Positions 40,275 to 51,500 of a stretch of DNA of 58,518 nt are shown one piece after another; within the stretch, counting starts at the first letter, position 1, and each line of letters starts with the position of its first letter. A program made the position numbers and the translations under genes. The notes under the pieces were generated by a model. The model saw nothing but the letters and a program-made list of their open reading frames with translations, was not told the DNA's origin and did not search any database. This DNA comes from Pseudomonas citronellolis (GTDB taxonomy: Bacteria; Pseudomonadota; Gammaproteobacteria; Pseudomonadales; Pseudomonadaceae): positions 1-58,518 of the forward strand of contig NZ_JARJLT010000038.1 in NCBI RefSeq assembly GCF_029335315.1. The letters are read 5' to 3'.

Positions 40275-41645
40275 ATGCACAACAACAACAACGGCTACCC
40301 CTCCAGTACCGTGGCCTGGTCCACGGTGGCGATCCTGATGATCGCCTACGTCCTGTCGTTCATCGACCGACAGATCCTCAACCTGCTGGTCGGGCCGATC
40401 CGGCGCGACCTGGCCATCAGCGACACGCAGATGAGCCTGCTGATGGGCTTGTCTTTCGCGCTGTTCTATACGCTCTGCGGCATCCCCCTCGGGCGCATGG
40501 CCGACAGCCGCAGCCGGCGCGGGCTGATCACCGTCGGCGTGCTGATCTGGAGCGCCATGACCGCGGCCTGCGGCCTGGCTCGCCAGTACTGGCAGTTCCT
40601 GCTGTTCCGCGTCGGCGTCGGCGTCGGTGAGGCGGCGCTGTCGCCGGCGGCCTATTCGCTGATCGCCGACAGCTTCCCGGCGCAGCGCCGCGCCACCGCC
40701 ATCAGCGTCTATTCCATGGGCATCTACCTGGGCTCCGGGCTGGCCTTCCTGCTCGGCGGGCTGGTGATCAAGTTCGCCTCGGCCCAGGGCGACGTGCTGC
40801 TGCCGGTGCTCGGCGAAGTGCGCCCATGGCAGCTGATCTTCCTCATCCTCGGCGCCGCCGGGGTGCTCTTCACCCTGCTCATGCTGGCGGTGAAGGAACC
40901 CCAGCGCCACGGCGTGGGGGCTGGCGTCGAAGTGCCGATGCGTGAAGTCGGCGCCTACCTGCGGGCCAACCGCAAGACGGTGATCTGCCACAACTTCGGC
41001 TTCGCCTGCATCTCCTTCGCCAGCTACGGCGCCGGCGCCTGGGTGCCGACCTTCTTCGTCCGCACCTATGGCTGGGACGCCGGCCACGTCGGCGTGGTGT
41101 ACGGCAGCATCGTGGCGGTGTTCGGCTGCCTGGGCATCGTCTTCGGCGGGCGCCTGGCCGACCACTGGGCCAAGCGCGGCAAGACCGACGCCAACATGCG
41201 CGTCGGCCTGCTGGCGGCCTGCCTGGCCCTGCCCCTGGCGCTGCTCTACCCGTTGCTGGACAACGCCAACCTGGTCGCCGCGCTGATGGCGCCCATGGTG
41301 TTCTGCCTGAGCATGCCCTTCGGCGTGGCGCCGGCGGCGATCCAGGAGATCATGCCCAACTCGATGCGCGGCCAGGCCTCGGCCATCTACCTGTTCGTGG
41401 TCACCCTGTTCGGCCTGGGCGTCGGCCCCACGGCGGTGGCGCTGGTCACCGACTTCGTGTTCCACGACGACCTGGCCCTGCGCTACTCGCTGCTGATCGT
41501 CACCGGCCTGGCCCTGCTCGGCGGCGTGGTGCTGCTGGGCATGGGCCTGAAGCCCTACCGGCAGAGCCGCGAGCACCTGCAGAACTGGAGCCTGCGCCGC
41601 GACGCCGAGCAGGGCCGCGGCGGCATGCAACGGCAGCCCGCCTGA
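40275..41645 (+). CDS. MFS transporter (spinster-like)
   Basis: 456 aa, 12 predicted helices. The ATG at 40275 has CAGGAG 8 bp upstream. The N-terminal half has AYVLSFIDRQILNLLVGPIRRDLAISDTQMSLLMGLSFALFYTLCGIPLGRMADSRSRR, with the MFS motif A region (GRMADSRSRR). GVGVGEAALSPAAYSLIADSFP is the motif often seen in the spinster/ACS-type group. Substrates of this class include aromatic acids, sugars and lipids; none can be assigned. No enzyme gene adjoins it. 171 bp lie upstream with no recognisable element. Confidence 0.88.
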   Translation: MHNNNNGYPSSTVAWSTVAILMIAYVLSFIDRQILNLLVGPIRRDLAISDTQMSLLMGLSFALFYTLCGIPLGRMADSRSRRGLITVGVLIWSAMTAACGLARQYWQFLLFRVGVGVGEAALSPAAYSLIADSFPAQRRATAISVYSMGIYLGSGLAFLLGGLVIKFASAQGDVLLPVLGEVRPWQLIFLILGAAGVLFTLLMLAVKEPQRHGVGAGVEVPMREVGAYLRANRKTVICHNFGFACISFASYGAGAWVPTFFVRTYGWDAGHVGVVYGSIVAVFGCLGIVFGGRLADHWAKRGKTDANMRVGLLAACLALPLALLYPLLDNANLVAALMAPMVFCLSMPFGVAPAAIQEIMPNSMRGQASAIYLFVVTLFGLGVGPTAVALVTDFVFHDDLALRYSLLIVTGLALLGGVVLLGMGLKPYRQSREHLQNWSLRRDAEQGRGGMQRQPA

Positions 41646-41654
41646 GGCGCGTGG

Positions 41655-42092
41655 TCAGCGCCAGCAGTCGCTGGTGCTGCCGGTGCCGCTGTTGCCCCTG
41701 ACGCCTTGCGCGGTCAGGGTCAGCAGGCTGCATTTGCTGTCGCTGAAGGTCGGCGTGGCGGTGAGGGTGTAGCCACCGTCGCTGCCGCTGGTGCCGACCG
41801 TGAGGTTGTACAGGCCGGTGTCGGACGTGACGCTGGTGCCCGTGGTGTGGTTCAGCGCCAGGCTGGCGACCGACGACTGGCTGGTGATGTAGCCCGAACC
41901 GGGATTGAGGCTGTACCAGCGCTCCTCGTGGGCCGCCGCCTCGTTGAGCAGCGCCTGGCCCTCCGCGCGCTTGCCGCGCAGGACGTACTCCTGGTAGTTG
42001 GGGAAGGCGATGGCGGCGAGGATCCCGAGGATCACCACGACCACCATCATCTCGATGAGCGTGAAGCCCTGCTGTCGTCTGTTCGTGTTCAT
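41655..42092 (-). CDS. pilE: Type IV minor pilin PilE
   Basis: 145 aa. The prepilin leader MNTNRRQQG is followed by [27 protein letters not shown], with Phe+1 and Glu+5, so it is cut by PilD. The C-terminal half has two Cys (SKCSLLTL and SDCWR) that would form the D-loop disulphide. The last gene of the fimU-pilVWXY1-E operon; its start overlaps the pilY1 stop (ATGA). Minor pilins prime pilus assembly and help present PilY1 at the tip. In P. aeruginosa pilY2 lies between pilY1 and pilE; here it is missing. Confidence 0.93.
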   Translation of the reverse strand: MNTNRRQQGFTLIEMMVVVVILGILAAIAFPNYQEYVLRGKRAEGQALLNEAAAHEERWYSLNPGSGYITSQSSVASLALNHTTGTSVTSDTGLYNLTVGTSGSDGGYTLTATPTFSDSKCSLLTLTAQGVRGNSGTGSTSDCWR

Positions 42093-45000
42093 TCCTGCTC
42101 CAGGATATTGCGCCAGTTCTGCCGGCCGGACTGGGACGCATCGGTGCCGATGCTCACGCAGCCATCGCTGCCGCAGGCGACCGGATCGTTGCTCGAGCTG
42201 CTGCTGGCGCTCACCGTGAAGCCGCCCTTCAGGCCGGTCATCTGGAAGCCCGAGACGCTGCTGCCGTTGTAGCGGTCGTTGTCATCCACCACGCCGTCGT
42301 TGTTCAGGTCGATGGTGGCGAAGTCGGTGGCGCCGCCGGTGTAGGGGTCGAGGGTCATCAGCCAGGTGGTCACGCCATCGGCGCAGGGATCCTCGTTGGG
42401 TGTCAGGGTGCTGGCGATCAGCACGCCGGCGGTGACGTAGAGGTTGTTCACCACCATCTCGCCGGTCGCCGGCAGGTCCAGGTACCAGCCGTAGCTGGAG
42501 ACATTGCCATTGCTGTCGTACCAGGTGACCGCGGTGTCGCTGACCGTGCGCACGGTCTGGGTGACCGCCGTGCCGTTGTTGTCGAAGGAGGTGGTGGTCG
42601 AGCTCTCCTTCATGGTCTGCTGCTGCAGCTTGCTGCGGCTCAGCGTCGGCGTGCTGCTGACGCTCTGCCCGGCGGTCTGCAGGTCCCAGATACCGTACAG
42701 GCTCATGGTGGTGCTGGTGTTGGGGTCGGCATCGTCGGTCTCGATGTACTTGCCGGTGCCGAACTCGACGAGGTAGCCGGTGCCGGAGGTGTGCTTGACC
42801 AGGTAGGGCGCGCTGGTGATCGGTTGCACCTGGCCGGTCGAGGTCGTCGCGGTGTACAGCGGCGTGCCGTTGAAGGCCACCTTGAAGTTGCTCGCGGTGG
42901 TGCTGGCGGTGAGGCTGCCGGGGCTGATCAGGTCGAAGCGCCAGAGGTTGCCGTGGAGGTCGCCGGCGTAGACGTAGTCGGTGACCAGGTCTCCGTTGAT
43001 GTCGGCCGCGCGCGGCGTGGCCAGGCCGTTGGCGGTGGTCTTGCCGTCGCTGACCGTCAGCGCCTTGATCAGGCTGCCGTCCTTGATGTTCATCAGGTAC
43101 AGCACGGCCTTGTCGTTGGTGCCGTTGTAGCCGTTGCCGAGGATCACCGACCAGGTGCCGTTGTGCAGCAGGCTGATGGTCGGCCGCGAGTAGGTGAAGC
43201 CCAGTTCGCTGTAGTCGCTGTCGCTGTAGCTCTTCTCCCAGAGCAGCTTGATGTTGCCCGGGTCGGTGATGTCCAGGGCGAACAGCGCCCGGCCGCCGCC
43301 GCGCAGGGTGCCGACCAGCACGGTGTGCCAGGCGTTGTCGTAGTAGACGTCGGCGGTCACCGGCGAGCCGTCGACGTAGTACTGGTGGGTCTTGCTGGTG
43401 TAGCTGGCGTCGGTGAGCTTGTAGAGGTTGCCGATCACCGCGCTGGGAATGTAGGTGAAGACTTCCTTACCGTCGCCGTCGAAGGCGTGCAGCATGCCGT
43501 CGTTGGCGCCGACGTAGATACGCGTGGCGCGCGCGGCCCAGGTGCTCTTGAAGGTGGTGTAGGAGGTGTCGGTGCTGCTGACGGTGGCGTTCATCAGCGA
43601 GGCCAGGCGGCTCGGCGCGCCGACCAGCACTGGCGCCGAGTCGATGATGTCGCCCAGCACGCTGCTGCGGGTGCGGAAGGTCGAGCCTTCGTTGCTGCGG
43701 TCGCCGCGCAGGAAGTCCACGCGCTTGGAGCCGAGGCTGTCGACGGTCGCCGCCAGGGTCAGGTTCAGGCTGGTCTGCTGGGCGCTGCTGAGGTTGGCCC
43801 AGGTGAAGTCCTTGAGCTTGCTGGTACTCGTGCTGGTGCCGTCGGCCATTTTCACCACGCGGCTGGAGAAGACGCTGTTGCCGCTGGAGTAGGTGGCGTC
43901 GAGCAGCGACTTGGCGCTCCAGACCTGGCTCTGGGTGCCGGCGCTGGTGTTCTGCAGGTACTTGATCAGGTCGCCGCTCCAGTCCGCGCTGTTGAACTTC
44001 GGCGTGTAGCTGTAGAGGGTGCTGTCGCTGCTGTTGTCGGCGTTGAGCAGGGGCGAGCTCATCAGCGCCGGGCTGGCCCCGGAGTCCTCGCGCTCGGAAA
44101 TCCGTGTGACGATGTTCTGCATCGCCGAGAGCAACTGGTCGGGGCTGTCGGCGCTGAAGAATTCACCGCGCGAGTTGATCGCCGCGTGCCACAGGTCGTA
44201 GACGTTGTTGGCGCTGTCCGATGACGCCGCCGGCCAGCTCAGAGTGCCGGCGGCCAGCTTGCTGTAGTCGCCGGAGAAGGTGTCGCCGCCCCAGGCCGGG
44301 TTGGTCAACGACTGGCCCAGGCCGATGCCGACGAAGTAGTTGACCAGGTGCTGCCAGGTGGCCGGGTCGTTCTTCGGGTTCCAGTACTGGGTCGTGGCGT
44401 TGGTGCTGGAGACCGCGGTGTAGGCCGGGACGTCGTTGTCGATGTCGCTGCGCGCGTCGGTGGCCCAGTACTTGAACGCGATGTCGGCCAGGGTGTTGCC
44501 GGTGCTGTCCTTGTAGGGCGCCATCGGCGAGTAGCTGATCTTGTCGGGCAGGGTCTGGGTGGCGTTGTCGTATTCGATCCCGGAGTAGGAGTCGTTGTTC
44601 CACAGGCCGTCGGTGACCATCATGTGGTAGCTGGGCCGGCAGGCGTATTCCGGGCTGGCCGTGCTGCCCAGCGAGTAGGCGTAGGGGCCGTTGACACCGG
44701 TGGTCTGCAGGAAAGAGCCGACCCGGGTCAGCGCGGTCCGCAGCGGGGTGCCGCCGCCATAGGGGATGTCCGCCAGCCACTTGAAGAAGTCGGCGCGGTG
44801 CTGCCCGGAGAAGTTGCGCAAGCGGGTGTCGTAGCCGGAGCTGTCGATGCCCTTGCAGGTGGTGTTGTTCAGGGTGCAGCTGTCGGACACCGCCAGGGTC
44901 TGCCAGGCCAGGCGGGTGTTGTCCGACAGGTTCACCAGGGCGATGTTCGCCGAGGACTGCGAGGCCAGGGCGCGGATGCGGTAGTAGCTGTACCAGTTGG

Positions 45001-45940
45001 CGAAGTTCTGCCGCTCGTCCGTACCGTTGGTGCCCGAGGTGCTGGAGACGGTGACCAGCTTGTAGCAGTTGTCATCGGTGGTCACCGAGGTGCAGCCGCT
45101 GAGCGCGGTGTTGTACAGGTAGTAGTAGGCCGGCACCGCACTCTTGGTCATGTCGGTGGTCTTGACCGTGGTGGTGGTGGTCGGTGTCGCGGTGGTGGTG
45201 ACCTTGACCGTGTACTTGCTGCCGCTCTTGGTGCAACTGATGTTGGAATAGCTGGTGACGGTCGTGGTGCTGGGGGTGCTGGTGACCGTGCCGCCGGTCG
45301 ACGCGCTGGTGCTGGTGGTGGGCGTGCCGGTGCTGGTGCTGCTGGTGTTGCTGATCGACGAGGGGCAACTGCTGGCGTTGGTGCTGTAGGTGACGCCGGT
45401 CGTCACCGTCGCGCTGCCGGTGCTGCTCGAGGTGGTAGTGCTGGCGCCGAAGTCCGCCGAGGGGTTCTCCGCCAGGCCGTTGCTGCCGTAGGTGCTGCCC
45501 AGGGTGGTGGAGGGGTCGTAGTTCCAGGACACCTTGTAGCCGGTGGACAGGTTGAGCGTGCCCTTGCTGGTCTTGAAGCCGTTGACGTAGGCGGCGGTGA
45601 AGCTGGTGCTGAGCTGGGTGACGGTCAGGGTGCTGCTGGTGTAGCTGACACTGTAGGGCGCGCTGTAGGTCACCAACGGGTTGTAGTAGGTGCCGTTGAA
45701 GGTCGACGACTTGGCGCGCCGGGTCGTGCGGTAGCTGCTGATGCCGTCCGGGGTGTAGCCGTATTCCATGCTCCCCGAGTTGTCGAGGGTGACGAAGATG
45801 TTCGGCGCCACGCCCTCGGTGAGGAACAGCGGTTGCTGGCCGAGGGTGAGCGTGGACGCCGTGGCCAGGGCGGAGGCGGCGAGCAGCGCCGCGCCGAGGA
45901 GGCCGTGAAGCCAGGGGCTGATGCGGTGGCGGGATGACAA
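42089..45940 (-). CDS. pilY1: Type IV pilus tip adhesin PilY1
   Basis: 1283 aa. A signal peptide (about 1-28) is followed by a von Willebrand A-like domain with MIDAS DNSGS at 53-57 and, after residue 660, the PilY1 beta-propeller. Calcium-binding loops are seen in [17 protein letters not shown] and [15 protein letters not shown]. An RGD lies at residues 745-747 ([10 protein letters not shown]), in a segment corresponding to the RGD reported in P. aeruginosa PilY1. The protein is about 120 residues longer than the P. aeruginosa protein as I recall (about 1161). The extra length lies N-terminal to the RGD, most likely the Ser/Thr-rich stretch at 164-264. PilY1 acts in pilus extension/retraction, surface sensing and adhesion. 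Confidence 0.95.
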   Translation of the reverse strand: MSSRHRISPWLHGLLGAALLAASALATASTLTLGQQPLFLTEGVAPNIFVTLDNSGSMEYGYTPDGISSYRTTRRAKSSTFNGTYYNPLVTYSAPYSVSYTSSTLTVTQLSTSFTAAYVNGFKTSKGTLNLSTGYKVSWNYDPSTTLGSTYGSNGLAENPSADFGASTTTSSSTGSATVTTGVTYSTNASSCPSSISNTSSTSTGTPTTSTSASTGGTVTSTPSTTTVTSYSNISCTKSGSKYTVKVTTTATPTTTTTVKTTDMTKSAVPAYYYLYNTALSGCTSVTTDDNCYKLVTVSSTSGTNGTDERQNFANWYSYYRIRALASQSSANIALVNLSDNTRLAWQTLAVSDSCTLNNTTCKGIDSSGYDTRLRNFSGQHRADFFKWLADIPYGGGTPLRTALTRVGSFLQTTGVNGPYAYSLGSTASPEYACRPSYHMMVTDGLWNNDSYSGIEYDNATQTLPDKISYSPMAPYKDSTGNTLADIAFKYWATDARSDIDNDVPAYTAVSSTNATTQYWNPKNDPATWQHLVNYFVGIGLGQSLTNPAWGGDTFSGDYSKLAAGTLSWPAASSDSANNVYDLWHAAINSRGEFFSADSPDQLLSAMQNIVTRISEREDSGASPALMSSPLLNADNSSDSTLYSYTPKFNSADWSGDLIKYLQNTSAGTQSQVWSAKSLLDATYSSGNSVFSSRVVKMADGTSTSTSKLKDFTWANLSSAQQTSLNLTLAATVDSLGSKRVDFLRGDRSNEGSTFRTRSSVLGDIIDSAPVLVGAPSRLASLMNATVSSTDTSYTTFKSTWAARATRIYVGANDGMLHAFDGDGKEVFTYIPSAVIGNLYKLTDASYTSKTHQYYVDGSPVTADVYYDNAWHTVLVGTLRGGGRALFALDITDPGNIKLLWEKSYSDSDYSELGFTYSRPTISLLHNGTWSVILGNGYNGTNDKAVLYLMNIKDGSLIKALTVSDGKTTANGLATPRAADINGDLVTDYVYAGDLHGNLWRFDLISPGSLTASTTASNFKVAFNGTPLYTATTSTGQVQPITSAPYLVKHTSGTGYLVEFGTGKYIETDDADPNTSTTMSLYGIWDLQTAGQSVSSTPTLSRSKLQQQTMKESSTTTSFDNNGTAVTQTVRTVSDTAVTWYDSNGNVSSYGWYLDLPATGEMVVNNLYVTAGVLIASTLTPNEDPCADGVTTWLMTLDPYTGGATDFATIDLNNDGVVDDNDRYNGSSVSGFQMTGLKGGFTVSASSSSSNDPVACGSDGCVSIGTDASQSGRQNWRNILEQE

Positions 45941-45952
45941 GGGGCACCCTCC

Positions 45953-46531
45953 TCAGTAGTAGCGGCGAATGGTGACGGTCTGCAACACGCTGATCAGGCG
46001 CTTGCCATCGGCCTGGGCGGCCGCGCTGACCCGGTAGTAGTGCGGGCCGCGGCCATCGGAGCGTTCGTCGGGGTCGGTGATCTCGACGTTGCCGTGGGAG
46101 TCCGGTGGATCGAAGGCGATGTAGGCGGTGTTCCAGCGCGGTACCGGGTCGAACTGGGTGCTGCCGTCCATGCCCAGGTAGTCGATCGCGGTGCTGTCGT
46201 TGCCCCACCAGTCACTGCTGGCGTCGGCGTTGTTCGCGTACTTGTCGACCGAGAGGATGCACAGGTTGGCGTGGCTGGCGACGCTGGTGGTGCAGTTCGC
46301 CGCGCCTATGTCCAGGCTGCCCTGGGCCTGCAGGCGCCGCTCCCCCTCGCGCAACGCCGATTCGGCGGCGTTGCGCGCGTGCTGCTGCTCGCTGAGGTTG
46401 CCGATGATGCGGGTTTCCAGGGTGGTGCCGCGAATGCTGCTGAGGGCGATGAGGGTGCCGAGCAGCAGCATCACCAGGGCGATGATCAAGGTGGCGCCGG
46501 CCTGGCGGCGTGCGGTGTGGCGTGGGGTCAT
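45953..46531 (-). CDS. pilX: Type IV minor pilin PilX
   Basis: 192 aa. The leader RRQAG is followed by ATLIIALVMLLLGTLIALSSIRGTTLETRIIGNLSEQQHARNAAESALREGE, the PilX_N signature. The usual Glu+5 is absent (ATLII), which is normal for PilX. Two Cys (ANCTTSV, NLCILSV) may form a disulphide. Start at 46531 by ATGA overlap with pilW; the frame stays open upstream inside pilW but is a shadow. Located in the inner membrane or pilus tip complex. Confidence 0.92.
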   Translation of the reverse strand: MTPRHTARRQAGATLIIALVMLLLGTLIALSSIRGTTLETRIIGNLSEQQHARNAAESALREGERRLQAQGSLDIGAANCTTSVASHANLCILSVDKYANNADASSDWWGNDSTAIDYLGMDGSTQFDPVPRWNTAYIAFDPPDSHGNVEITDPDERSDGRGPHYYRVSAAAQADGKRLISVLQTVTIRRYY

Positions 46532-47295
46532 GGCATCAGGTTCCTGAACATCACGCTGCCCTGGGCGATCTGGTAGGCGTAGCTGGTGTCTTCGCTGAGG
46601 GTCTTGCCGGTGAAGGTCTTCCAGCGGCTGGCGACGTCGCTGGCCATGCCGCCGCGATTCACCGCGCCGCTGGCCAGCAGCGCGGCGTAGCTGGCCGACA
46701 GGGTGGCCTCGGTCTTCGCGGGCAGGGGGAAGAAGACGAAGCCGGCGAGGCCGGTGATCAGCGTCTGCGCCGTGGCGCCCTGGGCGCTGCAGGTCAGGCT
46801 GCCGGTGTCCGGCGTGCTGCCGGCGACATAGCTGATACGGGTGAGGATGCTGGCGCCGCGGGGAATGAAGTTGCCCTGGCAATCGTACTGGTCGCGCACG
46901 CCGGTGGAGCCGCTGGACTGGGTCGTCTCGTCGCTGGCGCCCTGGTAGCGCAGGCAGATGCCATTACCGTCGCTGGTCAGCTGGAAGGTCTGGCCGGCGC
47001 TGAAGGCCGGGCAGCCGTTGCTGCTGCCCAGGGACGGGAAGGCGCTCTCCAGGCTGTCCTGGGGCAGGTAGCGGTAGCCGGTGCGGGCCAGTTGCTGGTC
47101 GAGCAGCAGGAACGCGTAGCGGCCGTTTTCCTGGTTGACCAGTTGGCCCTGCTGGAAGCGGAAATGCGCCTTGTTGTTGAGGTACAGCTGGGTGGCGCCG
47201 AGGATCAGCAGGCTGCCGATGACCAGGGCGACCATCAGCTCGACCAGGGACAGGCCGCGCTGGCGGCGGTAGGGAGTGGGCATGCCGGGCCTCAT
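46528..47295 (-). CDS. pilW: Type IV minor pilin PilW
   Basis: 255 aa if the ATG at 47295 is used, which overlaps the pilV stop (ATGA). An ATG at 47283 (MPTPYRRQRG), preceded by GAGG, is an alternative that leaves a shorter leader. The mature N-terminus is LSLVELMVALVIGSLLILGATQLYL after RQRG, with Glu+5. The C-terminal region YAYQIAQGSVMFRNL and several Cys (GCPAF, GICLR, YDCQG, LTCSAQ) are typical of PilW-like proteins. It helps link PilX/PilY1 to the pilus. Confidence 0.9.
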   Translation of the reverse strand: MRPGMPTPYRRQRGLSLVELMVALVIGSLLILGATQLYLNNKAHFRFQQGQLVNQENGRYAFLLLDQQLARTGYRYLPQDSLESAFPSLGSSNGCPAFSAGQTFQLTSDGNGICLRYQGASDETTQSSGSTGVRDQYDCQGNFIPRGASILTRISYVAGSTPDTGSLTCSAQGATAQTLITGLAGFVFFPLPAKTEATLSASYAALLASGAVNRGGMASDVASRWKTFTGKTLSEDTSYAYQIAQGSVMFRNLMP

Positions 47296-47822
47296 AGTTC
47301 GCCGCGCAGGCTGTAGGTGCAGAGGTTGTCGTCGCACTGGCCGGTGGGGTCCTGCCAGGCGATCCGGATCAGTACCGCCGAGCTGGCGGTGTCGGTGCAG
47401 CTGCCGTCGGCCTGGCTCGGGCAGATGGTGAAGTCGCTGGCGAGGATCGCGCTGGTGACCGGCAGCGTGGCCTTCACCGACTGCACCCAGCAGGCGAGGT
47501 CGGCGCTGGCCACGTCGCTGCCGCCGGCGCCGCGGCTGCGGGTGCTGCAGTCGGTGCGCGACGTGCTGGCGAAGGCGCTGCCGGCGGCCTTGTAGTAGCC
47601 GGAGCCGATGGTGAACTTGTTGGAGGTCAGGGCGCCCTTGGGGTTGCTGCGCATCTGCTCCAGCAACTGGTTGGCCAGCAGGATGGCGCCGTTGCGCTGC
47701 ACCGCATCCTGGGTGTAGCGCAGGCTCTTGGCCTGCAGCGCCGCCATGCCCAGGGCGCCGACGCTCACCAGGAGCAGGCTGACCAGGACTTCGAGCAGGG
47801 TGAATCCGCGTTGGCCGTTCAC
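47292..47822 (-). CDS. pilV: Type IV minor pilin PilV
   Basis: 176 aa with the GTG at 47822 as start, because AAGGAG lies 8 bp upstream and the leader becomes MNGQRG before FTLLEVLVSLLLVSVGALGMAALQ (Glu+5). A TTG at 47828 and a GTG at 47831 are too close to the ribosome site. The PilV family signature VGALGMAALQAKSLRYTQDAVQRNGAILLANQLLEQMR is clear. Co-translated with fimU, whose stop is 2 bp upstream. Confidence 0.88.
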   Translation of the reverse strand: MNGQRGFTLLEVLVSLLLVSVGALGMAALQAKSLRYTQDAVQRNGAILLANQLLEQMRSNPKGALTSNKFTIGSGYYKAAGSAFASTSRTDCSTRSRGAGGSDVASADLACWVQSVKATLPVTSAILASDFTICPSQADGSCTDTASSAVLIRIAWQDPTGQCDDNLCTYSLRGEL

Positions 47823-47824
47823 GC

Positions 47825-48295
47825 TCAACACTCCTTGCTGGTGCTGCTGATGAGGCCGCTGCCGGACACGCTCAGCACGCGCCCGCTGCTGCCGCCATCG
47901 AGGGTACAGAGGGTGATGCTGATGGCGCTGCCGCTGAGGGTGCCGGAGGGGCGGAAGGTCAGGCTGGTGGCGGTGCCGCTGGCGCTGACGCCGCTGGCGC
48001 CGTTGATGCCTTCGCTGCCGTACTGGCGCAGCGTCTCGCTGCTGGTGGCGACGCTGACGGCGCCGACCCAGTTGCTGTCGCTGGTCTTCACGGTGACGCT
48101 CACCCCGCGGGTCACCGCCTCGGTGCGCGCGTACTGCAGCAGGTGGGTGAGCTCGCCGCTGGCGGCATCCAGCTTGTTCTTCTGGATCAGGCTGCCGAAC
48201 ATGGGCGTGGCGATGCTCGCCAGGATCGCCAGCACGGCGATGGTGACCATCAGTTCGACGAGGGTGAAGCCTGGACTGGCGGCTTTTCCCGGCAT
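47825..48295 (-). CDS. fimU: Type IV minor pilin FimU (GspH-like)
   Basis: 156 aa. The leader MPGKAASPG precedes FTLVELMVTIAVLAILASIATPMFGSLIQKNKLDAASGELTHLLQYARTEAVTRGVSVTV, the GspH/FimT/FimU pattern. Assigned FimU by its place immediately upstream of pilV; FimT is the other possibility. The C-terminal two Cys (ITLCTLDGG and SKEC) would form a disulphide. First gene of the operon: no other pilin gene is upstream. In P. aeruginosa this operon is activated by AlgR and Vfr; no convincing site could be read upstream (48296-48470). Confidence 0.88.
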   Translation of the reverse strand: MPGKAASPGFTLVELMVTIAVLAILASIATPMFGSLIQKNKLDAASGELTHLLQYARTEAVTRGVSVTVKTSDSNWVGAVSVATSSETLRQYGSEGINGASGVSASGTATSLTFRPSGTLSGSAISITLCTLDGGSSGRVLSVSGSGLISSTSKEC

Positions 48296-48473
48296 GGCGG
48301 ATTCCAGCGAAGAAGGGCGGGGAACCGGAGTGGTCCCGCGATGTCCGCGCAGGGATAGCCTAGGGATGTATTGGGCGTGTTTAGCCTATGTATCGAGCGC
48401 TACACAAAGCCGCGAGCGGTCGAAAGGGGTGCCTGAGTGGCATCCCGGCGCGTCCGCCGCGTGACCTGGAACA

Positions 48474-48504
48474 TGAAAAAAGCCCCGCATCGGCGGGGCT
48501 TTTC
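48474..48504 (-). terminator. Terminator of the RND pump operon
   Basis: AAAAAAGCCCCGC-ATC-GGCGGGGCTTTT lies just after the RND gene stop on the minus strand and has a six-base T-tract there. Confidence 0.9.
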
Positions 48505-48507
48505 CGT

Positions 48508-51500
48508 TCAGTGCGCCGGGCTCGGTTCGGCCGCTGGCGACAGGTCTTTCTTCGCCACCAGCGTGTACACGCAAGGCAGCACGAACAGGGTGAACAGGGT
48601 GCCCACGCTCATGCCGGTGGCGATCACGATGCCGATGTCGAAGCGGCTCACCGCGCCGGCGCCGCTGGCCATCAGCAGCGGGATCACGCCCAGGACCATG
48701 GCCGCGGTGGTCATCAGCACCGGACGCAGGCGGATGGCCGCGGCTTCCTCCACCGCCTCGCGCACCGACAGGCCGCGCTCGTGGCGCAGCTGGTTGGCGA
48801 ACTCGACGATGAGGATGCCGTGCTTGCTGATCAGCCCGATCAGCGTCACCAGGCCCACCTGGGTGTAGATGTTCAGGCTCGACAGGCCGAGGAACAGCGG
48901 CACCAGCGCGCCGCAGATCGACAGCGGCACCGTGACCATGATCACCAGCGGGTCACGGAAGCTCTCGAACTGCGCCGCCAGCACCAGGAAGATCACCGCC
49001 AGGGCCAGGCCGAAGGTCAGCAGCAGGGCGTTGCCCTCCTGCACGAACTGCCGCGAGGCGCCGGCGTAGTCGAAGGCGAAGCCGCGCGGCGATTCTTCCT
49101 CGGCGAGTTGCTTCACGGTGTCGATGGCGTCGCCCATGCTCACCAGCGGCATGCCGGAGATGATCGCCGAGTTCAGCTGCTGGAACTGGTTGAGCTGGCG
49201 TGGCCGCGCGCGCTCGTGCAGGGTCACCACGGTGGACAGCGGCAGCAGGTCGCCGCGGGTGTTCTTCACGTAGTAGCTGCCCAGCCAGTCGGGGTTCTCG
49301 CGGAAGCGTCGCTCGACCTGGGCGATCACCTTGTAGCTGCGCCCGTCGATGGTGAAGCGATTGATCTCGCCCTCGCCCAGCAGGCTGGCCAGGGTCACCC
49401 CGAGGTCCTGCATGGACACGCCCATCTGCGCGGCCTTGGCGCGGTCGATGTCGACCACCAGTTCCGGCTTGTCGAAGGCCAGGTCGAGGTCGAGGAAGGC
49501 GAACTTGCCGGACTCCTCGGCGTGCTTCTTGACCCGCTCGGCCACCTGCAGCAGCGACTGGTAGTCGGCGGCGGTGTTGATCACGAACTGGAACGGCAGG
49601 CCTTCGCCGGTGCCCGGCAGCGACGGCAGGTTGAAGCCGAAGATCTGCAGGCCGGGAATCTTGTCCAGCTCCGCCTGCACCGCGTGGAGCAGGTCCATCT
49701 GGCTGCGCTGGCGCTCGTCCCAGGGCTTGAGCAGCATGCCGCCGATGCCGGACTGCACGCCGTTGTAGCCGTTGATCTGGAACGCCGAGTAGTACTCGGG
49801 GAAGCTGCGGAAGATGCGCTCGTACTCGCTGGTGTACTTGTTCAGGTAGTCGAGGTTGGCGGTCTGCGGCGCGTTGGCCATGAGGAAGACGATGCCCTGG
49901 TCTTCCTCCGGCGCCAGTTCCTTGTGGGTGAACATCAGCAGCAGCGGGATGATCGCCAGCACCAGCGCGCCGAACACCAGCACCACCGGACGGCTGTCCA
50001 GGGTGGCGTGGAGCGCGCGCTGGTAGCGGCGCTTCAGCGCCTCGAAGATCAGGTCCAGGCGATGCGCCAGGCCGCTGGGGTTCTCGTCGTGGCGCAGCAG
50101 GCGCGAGCACATCATCGGCGACAGGGTCAGCGCGACTATGCCGGAGATGATCACCGCGCCGGCCAGGGTGAAGGCGAACTCCTTGAACAGCGCGCCGGTC
50201 AGGCCGCTGAGGAAGCCGATGGGGGCGTACACCGCGGCCAGGGTGATGGTCATGGTGACCACCGGCACGGCGATCTCCCGCGCGCCCTCGATGGCGCCCT
50301 GGTACGGCGACTTGCCCTCCTCGATGTGGCGGTGGATGTTCTCCACCACCACGATGGCGTCGTCCACCACCAGGCCGATGGCCAGGACCATCGCCAGCAG
50401 CGTCAGCAGGTTGATCGAGTAGCCCATCAGCTGCATGAAGAACAGCACGCCGATCATCGACAGCGGGATGGTCACCACCGGGATCAGCACCGAGCGGAAC
50501 GCGCCGAGGAACAGGAACACCACCACTATGACGATGAGGATGGCCTCGCCGAGGGTCTTCACCACCTCGTCGATGGAGGCCTGGATGAAGCGCGTGGCGT
50601 CGTAGGCGATGGACACCTTGAGGTTCGGCGGCAGCTGTTCTTCCAGCTCGGGCATCTTCGCCCGCACTTCCTTGATCACGTCCAGCGGGTTCGAGCTGGG
50701 GGTGCCCTTGATGCCGATGTACACCGAGGGGATGCCGTTGAACGAGCTGACCGCGTCGTAGCTGGCCGCGCCCAGTTCCACCCGCGCCACGTCGCTCATC
50801 AGCACGCGGCGATCGCCCAGGGTCTTCAGCGGGATGGCGGCGAAGGCTTCCGGCGACTTCAGGTCGGTGGCGGCGTTGACGCTGGTGACCACCAGCTCGC
50901 CCTTCACCTCGCCGGCGGCGGAGAGGAAGTTGTACTTGCGCACGGCGTCGTCGATGTCGCTGGCGGTGATGCCGTAGGCGGCCATCTTCACCGGGTCCAG
51001 CCACAGGCGCATGGCGAATACCTGGTTGCCGAGGATCTCCGCCTCGGCGATGCCCGGCAGGGTGGCGAGCTTGGGCTGGATCACCCGCGACAGGTAATCG
51101 GTGATCTGCGGGTTGTCCATCTGCTCGCTGAAGAAGCTGATGTACATCAGCGCCGAGGCGTCGGCGGCTTCCTTGTCCAGCACCGGGTCTTCGGCGTCGG
51201 GCGGCAGCTGGGTCTTCACCTCGCCGATCTTCGACAGCAGCTCCGTTACCAAACGGTCGGTGTTGGCGCCGATGTGCGCGTAGATCGAGATTACCGAGTA
51301 GTTCTGCCGGCTCACCGAGGTCATGTAGTCGATGCCCTCGGCGCTGGCCAGGCTCTGCTGCAGCGGCTGGGTGATGTAGCCCTGGATGGTCTCGGCGTTG
51401 GCGCCGGCATAGAAGGTGGTGACGGTGATCAGCGCGTTTTCCATCTGCGGGTATTCGCGGATCACCAGGCGGCTGAAGGCCTGCATGCCGAGCAGGACGA

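Noticed and set aside
42791..44224. A 477-codon frame antisense to pilY1
   Set aside because: The product is Gly/Val/Ala/Arg-rich with no domain, and it lies wholly within a well-supported PilY1 coding region.
48296..48470. AlgR binding site upstream of fimU
   Set aside because: I searched both strands by eye for a CCGTT(C/T)GTC-like motif and found no good match.
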